The notes: generated from the letters alone by a model not told the origin. DNA of 6,241 bases from Desulfobacteraceae bacterium (GCA_023140455.1 JAGLLQ010000240.1:1-6241); one strand, 5' to 3'. Positions 1-6,241 are shown, counted from the stretch's first letter. Made by a program: numbers and translations.

Positions 1-1149
1 TTAAAAGTATCTGTAAAAACTCCGGACACTTCATTCATTGTATCTTCAGAAACAAATCTTATAAATTCTGATAAATACACTATAAATTACGATTGTTTAT
101 TCAAAACACTTAAAGTCTTAAATAATACAGAATATTATATTAAGCATCTAAAATTAGATAATCTTCAAAAAGATCTCTTTATACCCTTTAAGGAGCTCGC
201 TGGAATAAAAAAAAGAATTTTTTCCATCTTAAATGATTCAAAAGAACTTACTGGCCCAATTGACATCCCCTTTAAAAAAAAGCAAAGCATATTAAAAATC
301 AAACCCACTCTTGCTGTATTAATCTCTTCTGAAAAGGATTTGTACCTGTGTAATAAGACTTCCGCTGATATTTTTTTTCAGCTCCCCAATTGTTTTAAGA
401 ATGAAAATTTTAAATTGGTAAACCTTTTTCTAAAAAACAAAAAATTAATTCCCTGGTTCCCATCTGTTTTAATAGGAGAAAATTATACTGCTGCGAAAGA
501 TTTTCTTTCACAGGTTCGACCAAACCTTATTGTAACAAATAATACCGGAATAGCTTATGAAGCCTATAAGAAAGGAATCCGGTGGATAGCAGGACCCTAT
601 CTTAATATTACCAATTCTTTTGGTCTTTCATGTTTAAAAGAAAATTTTGATTGCCATGGCTCGTTTATTTCAAATGAACTTAATAAATATCAGATAAAAA
701 ATATAACTAATCCTGAGAATCTCAAACTATACTATAGTATCTATCATCCCATTTTACTGATGACGAGCAGGCAATGTCTGCTGCGTCAGGTTGTTGGATG
801 CGAGAAAGATAGAATTGATGGAGAGTGTATCCATGAGTGTAATAAATCTTCATCAATTACAAATTTAAAAAAAGTTCCTCTTTTTATTGAGAAAACAAAA
901 GGGGGCTATCATTGTATCTACAATAGTAATAATTTTTTAAATACAGATATTGTTAATGATTTACCGGATATTTTTTCCAGTTTTTTTATTGATTTAAGGG
1001 ATATAAAAACAGAAACTGAAATAGAGGTGGACAAATCCGGAATAATCAAGCTTTTTGGAAATTTTTTAAATGGAAACCCTGATTCAAAAAAACAACTCGG
1101 ACAAATTATTCATCCATCAACTAGTGCCCAATATAAAAAAGGGATATAG
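1..1149 (+). CDS. U32 peptidase-family protein, C-terminal part (5' end outside window)
   Basis: Frame 1 is open from the first base to a TAG at 1147-1149, giving 382 visible residues and no true start; the TTG at 340 is internal. Residues 1-80 resemble the end of the linker domain (DUF3656-like) of long U32 proteins, finishing in a segment like the family's 'FIP-S-LN-LRR' stretch (here FIPFKELAGIKKRIF). Residues from about 100 look like the final U32 barrel: an IVTNNTGIAYEA strand-turn, then GPYLNITNS, then ISNEL. A cysteine cluster follows at C259, C267, C276 and C280 (C-x7-C-x8-C-x3-C), then YHCIYNSNNF and a FIDLRD strand. U32 proteins, though named peptidases, include Fe-S proteins that hydroxylate RNA bases or ubiquinone precursors (RlhA, TrhP, UbiU/UbiV). 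The cysteines suggest cluster binding here, but substrate and activity cannot be told. A 169-bp gap precedes the chemoreceptor, so no operon is implied. Family call firm; function open. Confidence 0.82.
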   Translation, partial: LKVSVKTPDTSFIVSSETNLINSDKYTINYDCLFKTLKVLNNTEYYIKHLKLDNLQKDLFIPFKELAGIKKRIFSILNDSKELTGPIDIPFKKKQSILKIKPTLAVLISSEKDLYLCNKTSADIFFQLPNCFKNENFKLVNLFLKNKKLIPWFPSVLIGENYTAAKDFLSQVRPNLIVTNNTGIAYEAYKKGIRWIAGPYLNITNSFGLSCLKENFDCHGSFISNELNKYQIKNITNPENLKLYYSIYHPILLMTSRQCLLRQVVGCEKDRIDGECIHECNKSSSITNLKKVPLFIEKTKGGYHCIYNSNNFLNTDIVNDLPDIFSSFFIDLRDIKTETEIEVDKSGIIKLFGNFLNGNPDSKKQLGQIIHPSTSAQYKKGI

Positions 1150-1172
1150 CAAAGAAGAAATTTCCTTGTTTA

Positions 1173-1201
1173 TTGTATTCTGATTTTAATTGATGTATAT
1201 T
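1173..1201 (+). promoter_or_regulatory. weak sigma-70-like promoter candidate for the chemoreceptor gene
   Basis: The 169-bp gap 1150-1318 holds no gene. A TATATT (1196-1201, five of six to the -10 consensus) lies 17 bp after TTGTAT (1173-1178, only three of six to the -35 consensus). It would give a leader of roughly 110 nt. The region is so AT-rich that chance matches are expected, so this is only a candidate. No flagellar sigma-28-type promoter was recognised. Confidence 0.22.
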
Positions 1202-1307
1202 TCGTAATATTAATTCAAAATTTTCTTGATGGGAAAACTTAATTTAATAACACCTATCATAAGCGAAAATCATTATATTCTATCTTCCCATGCTAAAAGT
1301 GAAGAAA

Positions 1308-1313
1308 AGGAGA
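1308..1313 (+). promoter_or_regulatory. Shine-Dalgarno site that sets the chemoreceptor start
   Basis: AGGAGA sits 5 nt before the ATG at 1319, a near-ideal site. The more upstream in-frame candidates, TTG at 1226 and ATG at 1229, lack a comparable purine tract and would add 30-31 polar residues before the first membrane helix. The start is therefore placed at 1319. Confidence 0.8.
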
Positions 1314-1318
1314 AACAT

Positions 1319-3037
1319 ATGAACTTGTCAAGGTTATCAATTGGAAAAAAACTTTTTATCATAGGCTTTATTTCTGTGATAAGCATTTTGGGTTTAATTT
1401 TGATCAGTCTTTTCTTTTTTGGGAAAACCGGAGAAATAGGCAAAATAACAGAAACAGTATTAAAATATGAAATAAGAGCAAAAAACGCAACTATAGACTT
1501 TAAAAAATATATTTCAACAGGTGAGAAGGTCCATTATGATGCAGTGGTAGAAAAGCTTACCGCTATCAGAATTATTGACGGTACAATTGCAAAATTGTAT
1601 GAATCTTTCAAAGCAGGCAACTCCCGTGACCAGGCACTTGAAAAATTGCTTAAAACCACAACAGATAAAGTTGCGCTTGAGAAAGCTGCAACCCTTGTTC
1701 ATTCCATAATGGGTACCAAAGTGGTTGAAAAATTATATCAGAGTTCGATTGATGCCAGTAAAGTGACATCTGTCTGGATGGACCTGGTAAAACAATACCC
1801 AAGGACAAAAAATGAAGATGAAAAAAAAGAAATTATTGCAAATATCGATAAGATAGAAAGCAAACTTGTGGGTATGTTGAAAAATACCAATGCAATTATG
1901 GGAGAGATTGCTGATTATTTTGCTTTAAAGATTCGTAAGATATTTATTATTATCGGTTCTATTTCGGTTATACTTATTAGTATTCTGGTATTTTTTATCG
2001 CACGGTCTATTACCGATCCATTGGGGCGTACAGTTGATTATGTAAAAACTGTTTCGGATGGAGATTTCAAAAAGACTTTGGATATAAAAAGAAGTGATGA
2101 GCTCGGCATAATGGTGAACAGTATAAATGTGATGAGCAAAAGCTTGAGAAATATGATCAAAGAGATCAAAACAGGCATAGAAAGATTGAATTCATCTGCT
2201 TCAGAATTGACTGGTCTATCTGATCAGCTTTCTGACACGGCTGTCCAGAATACTGACAAGGCAGATTCAGTGGCAACTGCCTCAGAAGAAATGAGCACAA
2301 ACATGGATGTCGCATCAAGTAATATGGAAGATTCTTCTCAAAATGCCAATTCTGTTGTCGTAGCAGTTGAAGAGATGACATCCACAATCAATGAGATTGC
2401 AGGAAATACAGAAGTTGCCAAAACAATTACTGACAAGGCCGTAGAACGGTCAAAATTAGCTGCTGAGCAAATGGGCAGACTTGGAGAGATAGCCGGGACT
2501 ATTAGTAAGGTTACTGAAACCATCTCTGACATTTCTGAACAGACTAATTTGCTCTCTTTGAATGCAACCATTGAAGCAGCCAGAGCTGGTGAAGCTGGTA
2601 AAGGGTTTGCTGTTGTTGCAAACGAGATCAAAGAACTTGCTAAACTGACTGCTGTTTCAACACAGGATATTAAGAAACAGATAGACGAAATCCAATCTTC
2701 CACCCAGGTATCAGTGGGAGAGATTGATCAGATTCTCGAAATTGTGCTGGAAGTTAATCAGATTGTTACCACGATTGCTACGGCCATAGAAGAACAGTCA
2801 ATTGCTACACGGGAAATTTCACAAAATATTTCAACGGTTTCTGAAAGGATTATGGGAGTTAATGAAAATATCAGCCAAAGTGCTGATGTTGCTAAAAATA
2901 TTACGGTTTCAATTAACCAGGTACACGAATCTACAGATGAAATGAAAAATAACAGTATTCAGGTCAAGAAAAGAGCTGTTGGGTTATCAGATCTTGCACA
3001 GACCCTGGATAAAATGATAAATCGTTTCAAAATATAG
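1319..3037 (+). CDS. methyl-accepting chemotaxis protein
   Basis: A 572-residue transmembrane chemoreceptor that controls CheA/CheW and so flagellar motor bias. Order: short cytoplasmic N-terminus with basic residues; TM1 about 11-34; a mostly helical periplasmic domain about 35-203 with no recognised ligand motif; TM2 about 207-228; HAMP domain about 229-282 (P234 and the D260-E261-L-G motif fit); then a long coiled-coil signalling domain to the C-terminus. The hairpin tip is about 404-436, with [18 protein letters not shown] and [11 protein letters not shown], the CheA/CheW-binding signature. It carries E407 where many receptors have F, a variant this analysis treats as normal. Likely methylation segments include E323-E324, E351-E352 and E491-E492. 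The C-terminus (MINRFKI) has no NWETF-like CheR tether. The gene has its own ribosome binding site and converges on ychJ. Family certain; ligand unknown. Confidence 0.96.
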   Translation: MNLSRLSIGKKLFIIGFISVISILGLILISLFFFGKTGEIGKITETVLKYEIRAKNATIDFKKYISTGEKVHYDAVVEKLTAIRIIDGTIAKLYESFKAGNSRDQALEKLLKTTTDKVALEKAATLVHSIMGTKVVEKLYQSSIDASKVTSVWMDLVKQYPRTKNEDEKKEIIANIDKIESKLVGMLKNTNAIMGEIADYFALKIRKIFIIIGSISVILISILVFFIARSITDPLGRTVDYVKTVSDGDFKKTLDIKRSDELGIMVNSINVMSKSLRNMIKEIKTGIERLNSSASELTGLSDQLSDTAVQNTDKADSVATASEEMSTNMDVASSNMEDSSQNANSVVVAVEEMTSTINEIAGNTEVAKTITDKAVERSKLAAEQMGRLGEIAGTISKVTETISDISEQTNLLSLNATIEAARAGEAGKGFAVVANEIKELAKLTAVSTQDIKKQIDEIQSSTQVSVGEIDQILEIVLEVNQIVTTIATAIEEQSIATREISQNISTVSERIMGVNENISQSADVAKNITVSINQVHESTDEMKNNSIQVKKRAVGLSDLAQTLDKMINRFKI

Positions 3038-3056
3038 TATCACTGCATTTTGAAAC
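3024..3056. terminator. perfect 10-bp inverted repeat between convergent genes, possible bidirectional terminator
   Basis: GTTTCAAAAT (3024-3033) and ATTTTGAAAC (3047-3056) are exact reverse complements separated by 13 nt. The left arm lies in the last codons of the chemoreceptor gene and its TAG stop (3035-3037) is in the loop. The right arm lies in the 35-bp gap before the ychJ stop. On the minus-strand transcript the stem is followed by a moderately U-rich stretch (GATTTATCATTTTA). On the plus strand no U-tract follows, so termination is more plausible for the azlC-ychJ transcript. The stem has only two G-C pairs per arm, hence moderate confidence. Confidence 0.42.
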
Positions 3057-3072
3057 AAAGATATGGCTTAGT

Positions 3073-3543
3073 TTATGATTTGCCGTGGCATTTTTTATAT
3101 TTCTTTTGACTGCCGCACCAGCAGGGTTCATTCCTGCTACACTTATGTGGTTTGAGGATTTTTCCGTCAAGATAATACCATTTATTATTATCTTTAATAA
3201 AGCGTGAATTTTCATGCAGTTGACCAATTTTACCGTCATGATAGAAAGCTGCAAATTCAACATAAGCTTCTGTCTCATCTGTTTTTGATTTTTTTGCTTT
3301 TAGTATTTTAAGCCCAAGCCACTTTGTTTGTTTAATCGTTGTTGACAAGGCATCTGCTTCATTTGGCTGGCGCATGGATGGATGATGCGTTGAAATCAGG
3401 TATTTAATATCTTCTGTACAAAATGCTGAAAACCTGGAGCGCATTAATTGTTCCGGTGTGTCGGGCAATGATGCACCGGATAAAAAAGGCCGGCAGCACT
3501 TTTCATAAGGTTTATCGCTCTGACAATAGCATTGCTTCTGCAC
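3073..3543 (-). CDS. ychJ: YchJ-family protein with two SEC-C zinc motifs flanking an NTF2-like domain
   Basis: A 156-residue protein with the full YchJ (UPF0225) layout and the usual length. The N-terminal SEC-C knuckle has C5, C7, C16 and C17. The family hallmark MRSRFSAF is at 34-41. The central NTF2-like fold (about 30-130) contains WLGLKIL, an AYVEFAAFYHDG strand pair and an HENSRF...WYYLDG ending. The C-terminal SEC-C motif has C135, C141, C143 and C152-H153. SEC-C motifs bind zinc, as known from the SecA C-terminus, and YchJ itself has no settled role. The start is GTG at 3543, sharing one base with the upstream regulator's TAG (TAGTG), with AGGAA 9 nt upstream. This implies translational coupling as last gene of the azlC operon. 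No in-frame ATG precedes the first zinc motif, which supports the GTG start. Family call strong; function unknown. Confidence 0.93.
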   Translation of the reverse strand: MQKQCYCQSDKPYEKCCRPFLSGASLPDTPEQLMRSRFSAFCTEDIKYLISTHHPSMRQPNEADALSTTIKQTKWLGLKILKAKKSKTDETEAYVEFAAFYHDGKIGQLHENSRFIKDNNKWYYLDGKILKPHKCSRNEPCWCGSQKKYKKCHGKS

Positions 3544-4373
3544 TATCTTAATTTCCTATATGTATTAAATTCTTCATCTGAATAATGATAATATTGATTA
3601 TGGACATTGTCTGCAAATGCTTCATAATCCTTGTAATCTTCTTCATTTAAAGATGCAGAATACAAATTAACAATAAGATCGTGGGCAATAAAATCCTCAC
3701 TGACCTCTATAAAACCTTCATCTTTTGTCCAGGTTACCTTGCTTTCTTCTCCTTTTGATACGACCCCTGATATAGCATGGGCATTATCAATTATTATTGA
3801 AATATACCGTTGTTTTTTTTCTGCCATATACCTTTTTATACGACGATGGGGCACCAGACTATTATAGGGTACGGATTCACCAAAATATATTCCCCTCAGC
3901 ATCACGCCTCTTTTTACTGCGCTGTCAAGCTCAGAAGTTATTTCCCGGATTTCTTCATCCCAGATGGACATGGCAATTCTTTTTTCAGCACCTTTAATCA
4001 TGAGGTTCAGAAAACTGATAATATTTTTTCTGCCTTTGATTACAACCAGTTTATCATCCTGCTTTTTTGTTTTGTATAGTTTATCAGTATGTCTGGAGAT
4101 ATTGGAAAACATTCCTTGATAGTCTTCTTTAAGCTTTTTGATAAAGATACCCGGCTCTATGGGATAGTAGAGCTTATTTTTTTCTTCAGCCTGTTCAAAG
4201 ACCATCTGTTTAGCAATAAGGTTGTTTAGAACTTCGTAAATCCTTGACCTGGGGATGCCTGAATTTTTACTCAATGTATAGCCATTTAACGGATAGTCCT
4301 CTAAAAGGGTTAAATATGCCTTGCATTCATACTCTGAAAATCCCAGTTTTTTCATATCATTCAGAATATTCAT
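3543..4373 (-). CDS. TrmB-family transcriptional regulator
   Basis: A 276-residue cytoplasmic DNA-binding protein. Residues 3-72 form a TrmB-type winged helix: LGFSEYECKAYLTLL opens it, the putative recognition helix is about 41-53 (PRSRIYEVLNNL), and the wing leads to YYPIEP. Residues about 76-105 are a helical, probably coiled-coil dimerisation linker. Residues about 108-240 form the effector domain, with alternating strands and helices (KLVVIKGRKNI, RIAMSIWDEE, GVMLRGIYFGES, YISIIIDNAHAISGVV), matching the phospholipase D-like/TrmB C-terminal fold. A charged tyrosine-rich tail follows. TrmB proteins are best studied in archaea, where they sense sugars; bacterial members are common and mostly uncharacterised. 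The gene lies 10 nt after azlD with AAAGGAG 5 nt before its ATG, overlapping the azlD stop, and runs into ychJ by 1 nt. Control of the azlC promoter by this protein is inferred from context. Confidence 0.9.
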   Translation of the reverse strand: MNILNDMKKLGFSEYECKAYLTLLEDYPLNGYTLSKNSGIPRSRIYEVLNNLIAKQMVFEQAEEKNKLYYPIEPGIFIKKLKEDYQGMFSNISRHTDKLYKTKKQDDKLVVIKGRKNIISFLNLMIKGAEKRIAMSIWDEEIREITSELDSAVKRGVMLRGIYFGESVPYNSLVPHRRIKRYMAEKKQRYISIIIDNAHAISGVVSKGEESKVTWTKDEGFIEVSEDFIAHDLIVNLYSASLNEEDYKDYEAFADNVHNQYYHYSDEEFNTYRKLR

Positions 4374-4378
4374 AAGCT

Positions 4379-4385
4379 CTCCTTT
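4379..4385 (-). promoter_or_regulatory. Shine-Dalgarno of the trmB-like gene overlapping the azlD stop
   Basis: On the minus strand AAAGGAG ends 5 nt before the ATG at 4373. Its first two bases are the last two of the azlD TAA. A ribosome finishing azlD would clear this site, so the exporter and its putative regulator are likely co-translated. Confidence 0.8.
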
Positions 4386-4692
4386 ATGCTGACAACAGCA
4401 ATATCAGGTAGGTTGTCATTACTGATCCCAGCACCGGGATGATAATGCCGCCTTTCCAGAACCCGTAAGCAAGTGCAAACCCCATTCCGCAAACTACAGC
4501 CAGGGGTTCATCCGGGACTGCATTAAACACGCCGGGAATAATTAAAGCTCCTATGGCTGCCACAGGAATACATTTTAAAAAAGCATCCACTCTTTTTGGT
4601 AATTGATTGCTGCCTATCAGGAAGAATGGTACCAGCCTTGGGATATATGTAACAGCAGCCATTCCAAGTATTAAAAGAATAATATTATCCAT
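4384..4692 (-). CDS. azlD: AzlD-type small subunit of branched-chain amino acid exporter
   Basis: A 102-residue membrane protein of the AzlD family (PF05437), the small partner of AzlC in exporting branched-chain amino acids or analogues. Three to four hydrophobic segments are visible: about 3-27, 41-58, 63-79 and 82-101. The family pattern TYIPRLVPF (15-23) is followed by P32, V35 and the LKCIPVAAIGALIIPGV segment (39-55). The frame is open further upstream to 4773, but the start is placed at the ATG at 4692. That gives the usual family length, begins just before the first helix, and has AAAGGGA 8 nt upstream. This start overlaps the end of azlC by 8 nt (ATGGATAA), the coupling typical of azlCD pairs. 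It is one member of a four-gene transcript. Family call strong; exact substrate not shown. Confidence 0.92.
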   Translation of the reverse strand: MDNIILLILGMAAVTYIPRLVPFFLIGSNQLPKRVDAFLKCIPVAAIGALIIPGVFNAVPDEPLAVVCGMGFALAYGFWKGGIIIPVLGSVMTTYLILLLSA

Positions 4693-5416
4693 GTATTTTT
4701 TCCCTTTGTATTTGCTTGTTTTGTCCCTGCTCTTTTTTTTGAGGGGAAATAAAAAATGATCCTGCAAAGGCAATTGCTAATATACAAACAATAATATTCC
4801 AGCCATCCGGGAACAGATCAAGCTTGATTAAGACCGTGTTTAAAACACCCGAAGCAATGACAAGGCACACTGCTTTCCCGGAGGTCTTGAGTTCTGGTAA
4901 TAAAATAGCAAGTAAAAGCGAATAAAGAGCAATCCCCATACTTATTGTCAGAATTTCCGGTAAAAAACCGCCCAAAATATACCCTGCTACAGTTCCACTT
5001 ACCCATCCGGAATAGGCGGACAATTGCAGGATAAAGACAAAGGTTTTTGTAAGCTTTCTTTTGGAAAATGATAATACACTGAAAACTTCATCAGTCACCC
5101 CGAATGCTATCAGGAAAAAATATCGTTTTGCTATTTTCCCGATTCGTGTAGACAAATAGGCGCTCATTAAAAAATGTCTGAAATTGACCAAAAGGGTAGT
5201 TAATATAATACCGCCAGGTCCCATACCGGTCATTAAAAGATTTAAAGCAATAAACTGGCTGGCACCTGCAAAAACCACTGCTGAAAACAGAAAGCTTTCC
5301 AAAAGAGTGATATCACAGCTTTTTGATAAAATCCCAAAGGCAATAGCTGGAGGCACATAGCCGATAAAAATTGGGAATCCCCCCTTTAAAGCCTCTTTTA
5401 CATCATTGTTCATCAT
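4685..5416 (-). CDS. azlC: AzlC-type large subunit of branched-chain amino acid exporter
   Basis: A 243-residue inner-membrane protein of the AzlC family (PF03591), of normal length. With AzlD it forms a two-component exporter; relatives include Bacillus AzlCD (4-azaleucine resistance) and BrnFE/YgaZH (export of isoleucine, leucine, valine or methionine). Conserved family segments are present: GFPIFIGYVPPAIAFG near the start, VFAGASQF at 48-55, LLVNFRHFLMSAYL at 75-88, GVTDEVFS at 106-113, and a WVSGTVAGY helix near 138. Hydrophobic stretches follow at about 154-173, 182-200 and 206-224, before a hydrophilic KKEQGQNKQ tail. Start is the first of two tandem ATGs (5416), with AGGAA 9 nt upstream; from the second ATG the spacing would be 12. 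It is the first gene of the operon, behind the promoter at 5479-5506. Substrate inferred from family only. Confidence 0.95.
   Translation of the reverse strand: MMNNDVKEALKGGFPIFIGYVPPAIAFGILSKSCDITLLESFLFSAVVFAGASQFIALNLLMTGMGPGGIILTTLLVNFRHFLMSAYLSTRIGKIAKRYFFLIAFGVTDEVFSVLSFSKRKLTKTFVFILQLSAYSGWVSGTVAGYILGGFLPEILTISMGIALYSLLLAILLPELKTSGKAVCLVIASGVLNTVLIKLDLFPDGWNIIVCILAIAFAGSFFISPQKKEQGQNKQIQREKIHG
4701..4707 (-). promoter_or_regulatory. Shine-Dalgarno site that sets the azlD start
   Basis: AAAGGGA on the minus strand lies 8 nt before the ATG at 4692, inside the 3' end of azlC. It selects this start over upstream in-frame codons, which would add a highly charged 27-residue extension unlike AzlD proteins. 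Confidence 0.7.
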
Positions 5417-5469
5417 GGTGTCTTATTCCTGCTTTCAATAACTTAGGTTTACAATCTAAATAATTCCAC

Positions 5470-5503
5470 ATAGTGACTATTGTAGTAGCTACTAAAAATT
5501 AGT
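5470..5503. promoter_or_regulatory. cluster of three palindromes over the azlC promoter, candidate operator
   Basis: Three palindromes built from TAGT/ACTA half-sites lie in 34 bp. ATAGT-G-ACTAT (5470-5480) overlaps the -10 element and the expected transcription start. TAGTAGCTACTA (5483-5494), a perfect 12-bp palindrome, fills most of the promoter spacer. ACTAA-AAA-TTAGT (5491-5503) overlaps the -35 element. Five TAGT/ACTA words occur, at 5471, 5476, 5483, 5491 and 5500. Binding here would block RNA polymerase. The co-transcribed TrmB-family protein is the natural candidate binder; this is inference from position. Confidence 0.6.
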
Positions 5504-5506
5504 CAA
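5479..5506 (-). promoter_or_regulatory. sigma-70-type promoter of the azlC operon
   Basis: Reading the minus strand, TTGACT (5506-5501, five of six to consensus) and TACAAT (5484-5479, five of six) are separated by 16 bp. Upstream is an A/T block of A7 and T7 tracts (5508-5524) that could act as an UP element. Transcription would begin near 5472 and give a leader of about 55 nt before the azlC ATG at 5416. It is the only strong promoter-like match found upstream of the operon. Confidence 0.65.
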
Positions 5507-5700
5507 GAAAAAAATACTTTTTTTGTATTGTATTTGGCATAATGCTGGAATAATTAATCGCCCACCTTTTGTTTTTTCAAGATTTGGTTATGGAAATTCA
5601 GATCCATGTTCTACTCCATGGAAAGTCAAGTAAACAATGTTGAAACATTTTTCCCACGTTGACCAGCCGGAAACAGTATTAAAGATAATTACAAAATATG
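5504..5700. other. intergenic stretch between the methyltransferase gene and the azlC promoter
   Basis: No gene is seen in these 197 bp. They hold the A7-TAC-T7 tract (5508-5524) and two short dyads: TCCATG/CATGGA with an 8-nt loop (5603-5622), and AATGTT-GA-AACATT (5636-5649). The second, read on the minus strand, is followed by GTTTACTT. It could weakly terminate the methyltransferase transcript, but the stem is all A-T except one pair. Nothing here is strong enough to name. Confidence 0.35.
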
Positions 5701-6241
5701 TTAAACAGACACTATTACAGGCTGCTTTCTTGCATGTACAATAAAGTGTTTGTTTTTTATCTTTGTAAGTTTTTTATTGGTATTTGTAAAATATTGATTT
5801 TCAATATCATCAGAGTCAAGAAGAGAAATCAATTCTAATTTTTTATTATTTTCAATCATTGATTTATCAATACAATCAAACAATATTTCACTCTCTTTGC
5901 CGGTTATTGATTGAAAAAGTTCAAATATGTTGAATATTGTTTTTTTATTCAGCACCATAAAGGCACCTTCCATTACAAATAGTGTTTTTCTGTTTCCTTT
6001 AAATGCTGTACTTAATAGTTTTTCTTTAATTGATTCATTATCAAAATCAATGGAGACAAGCGAAATATCAGGGTGGATATATATTTTTTGCTTTGCTAAT
6101 TGTTTCAGTTTAATTGTCTGGGTTTTTTTTACATCAAGTTCAAATATTTTTGTTTTTGTATTGTCATTTAGAAATCTTAGTCCTCGGGAATCATACCCTG
6201 AACAAAAAATAACTATTTGTTCAAAATTATTATCAATTGCC
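5701..6241 (-). CDS. SAM-dependent methyltransferase, leucine carboxyl methyltransferase/TIGR00027-like, C-terminal part (5' end outside window)
   Basis: The frame stays open from the right edge to a TAA at 5703-5701, giving 179 visible residues. The ATG at 5973 is internal because family motifs lie upstream of it. Visible residues 8-20 (QIVIFCSGYDSRG) match SAM-binding motif I, usually G-A-G-x-D-T/S-R in this family. KIFELD (31-36) matches the vfEvD acidic residue that contacts the ribose. LVSIDFD (61-67) matches the next strand, and LFVMEGAFMVLN (87-98) matches the wi-EG-llmYL segment. A helix and ESEILFD strand follow. About one third of a typical 260-residue protein is missing. Members methylate carboxyl or hydroxyl groups of proteins or secondary metabolites; the substrate here cannot be told. 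It is separated from azlC by 284 bp with its own promoter, so it is probably not part of that operon. Confidence 0.78.
   Translation of the reverse strand, partial: AIDNNFEQIVIFCSGYDSRGLRFLNDNTKTKIFELDVKKTQTIKLKQLAKQKIYIHPDISLVSIDFDNESIKEKLLSTAFKGNRKTLFVMEGAFMVLNKKTIFNIFELFQSITGKESEILFDCIDKSMIENNKKLELISLLDSDDIENQYFTNTNKKLTKIKNKHFIVHARKQPVIVSV

Noticed and set aside
1226..1318. 31-residue N-terminal extension of the chemoreceptor starting at TTG 1226 or ATG 1229
   Set aside because: No ribosome binding site precedes these codons, while a strong one precedes ATG 1319, which starts just ahead of TM1 as usual.
2338..2703. 121-residue open frame opposite the chemoreceptor signalling domain
   Set aside because: It is antisense to the most conserved part of the chemoreceptor gene and has no ribosome binding site or family resemblance.
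3027..3278. 83-residue minus-strand open frame overlapping ychJ
   Set aside because: It is a shifted frame within ychJ; the ychJ frame shows two intact zinc motifs and full family structure.
3797..4079. Plus-strand open frames opposite the TrmB-like gene
   Set aside because: Compositionally odd (Phe-rich) antisense frames of a well-supported regulator gene.
4693..4773. Upstream extension of azlD
   Set aside because: It lies wholly inside azlC in another frame, is highly charged, and would make the protein longer than the family; ATG 4692 has a good ribosome binding site.
5508..5524. A7-TAC-T7 tract as an intrinsic terminator
   Set aside because: The stem is only A-T pairs with a 3-nt loop; its place directly upstream of the -35 element fits an A/T-rich promoter element better.
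5534..5552. Sigma-54-like TTGGCAT...TGC motif on the plus strand
   Set aside because: The GG and GC elements are only about 8 bp apart instead of the required spacing, and no plus-strand gene follows.
5701..5973. A separate 90-residue gene starting at ATG 5973
   Set aside because: The same frame is open to the window edge and carries the SAM-binding motifs upstream, so this is the tail of a longer methyltransferase.

Overview
This AT-rich window reads as bacterial chromosome from a motile Gram-negative organism. A chemoreceptor with a periplasmic domain, a long-form U32 protein and a YchJ-type zinc protein would suit an anaerobic or sulfate-reducing lineage such as Desulfobacterota. That placement rests on general resemblance and is tentative. 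There are no RNA genes, insertion sequences, CRISPR arrays or prophage genes.

Layout. (1) 1-1149, plus strand: the C-terminal 382 residues of a U32 peptidase-family protein whose start lies left of the window. (2) 1319-3037, plus strand: a complete methyl-accepting chemotaxis protein with its own ribosome binding site. (3) 3037-3073: a short convergent gap holding a perfect 10-bp inverted repeat that spans the chemoreceptor stop codon. (4) 5416-3073, minus strand: a compact four-gene operon, azlC-azlD-trmB-like regulator-ychJ. All junctions overlap or nearly so (8-nt overlap, 10-nt gap, 1-nt overlap). (5) 5417-5700: intergenic DNA with a good sigma-70-type promoter for the operon, overlaid by three adjacent or overlapping palindromes built from TAGT/ACTA half-sites. 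(6) 5701-6241, minus strand: the C-terminal 179 residues of a SAM-dependent methyltransferase of the leucine carboxyl methyltransferase/TIGR00027 type, running off the right edge.

How the genes work together. AzlC and AzlD form a two-subunit exporter for branched-chain amino acids or similar small compounds. The third gene encodes a TrmB-family transcription factor with an N-terminal winged helix and a C-terminal effector-sensing domain. Its position in the same transcript, plus the palindrome cluster over the promoter, suggests it autoregulates the exporter operon in response to a ligand. YchJ is translationally coupled behind it; its role here is unclear. The chemoreceptor, U32 protein and methyltransferase look like independent neighbours.

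The most interesting signal is this self-contained module: a TrmB-type sensor, an AzlCD exporter and a multi-palindrome operator embedded in the core promoter.
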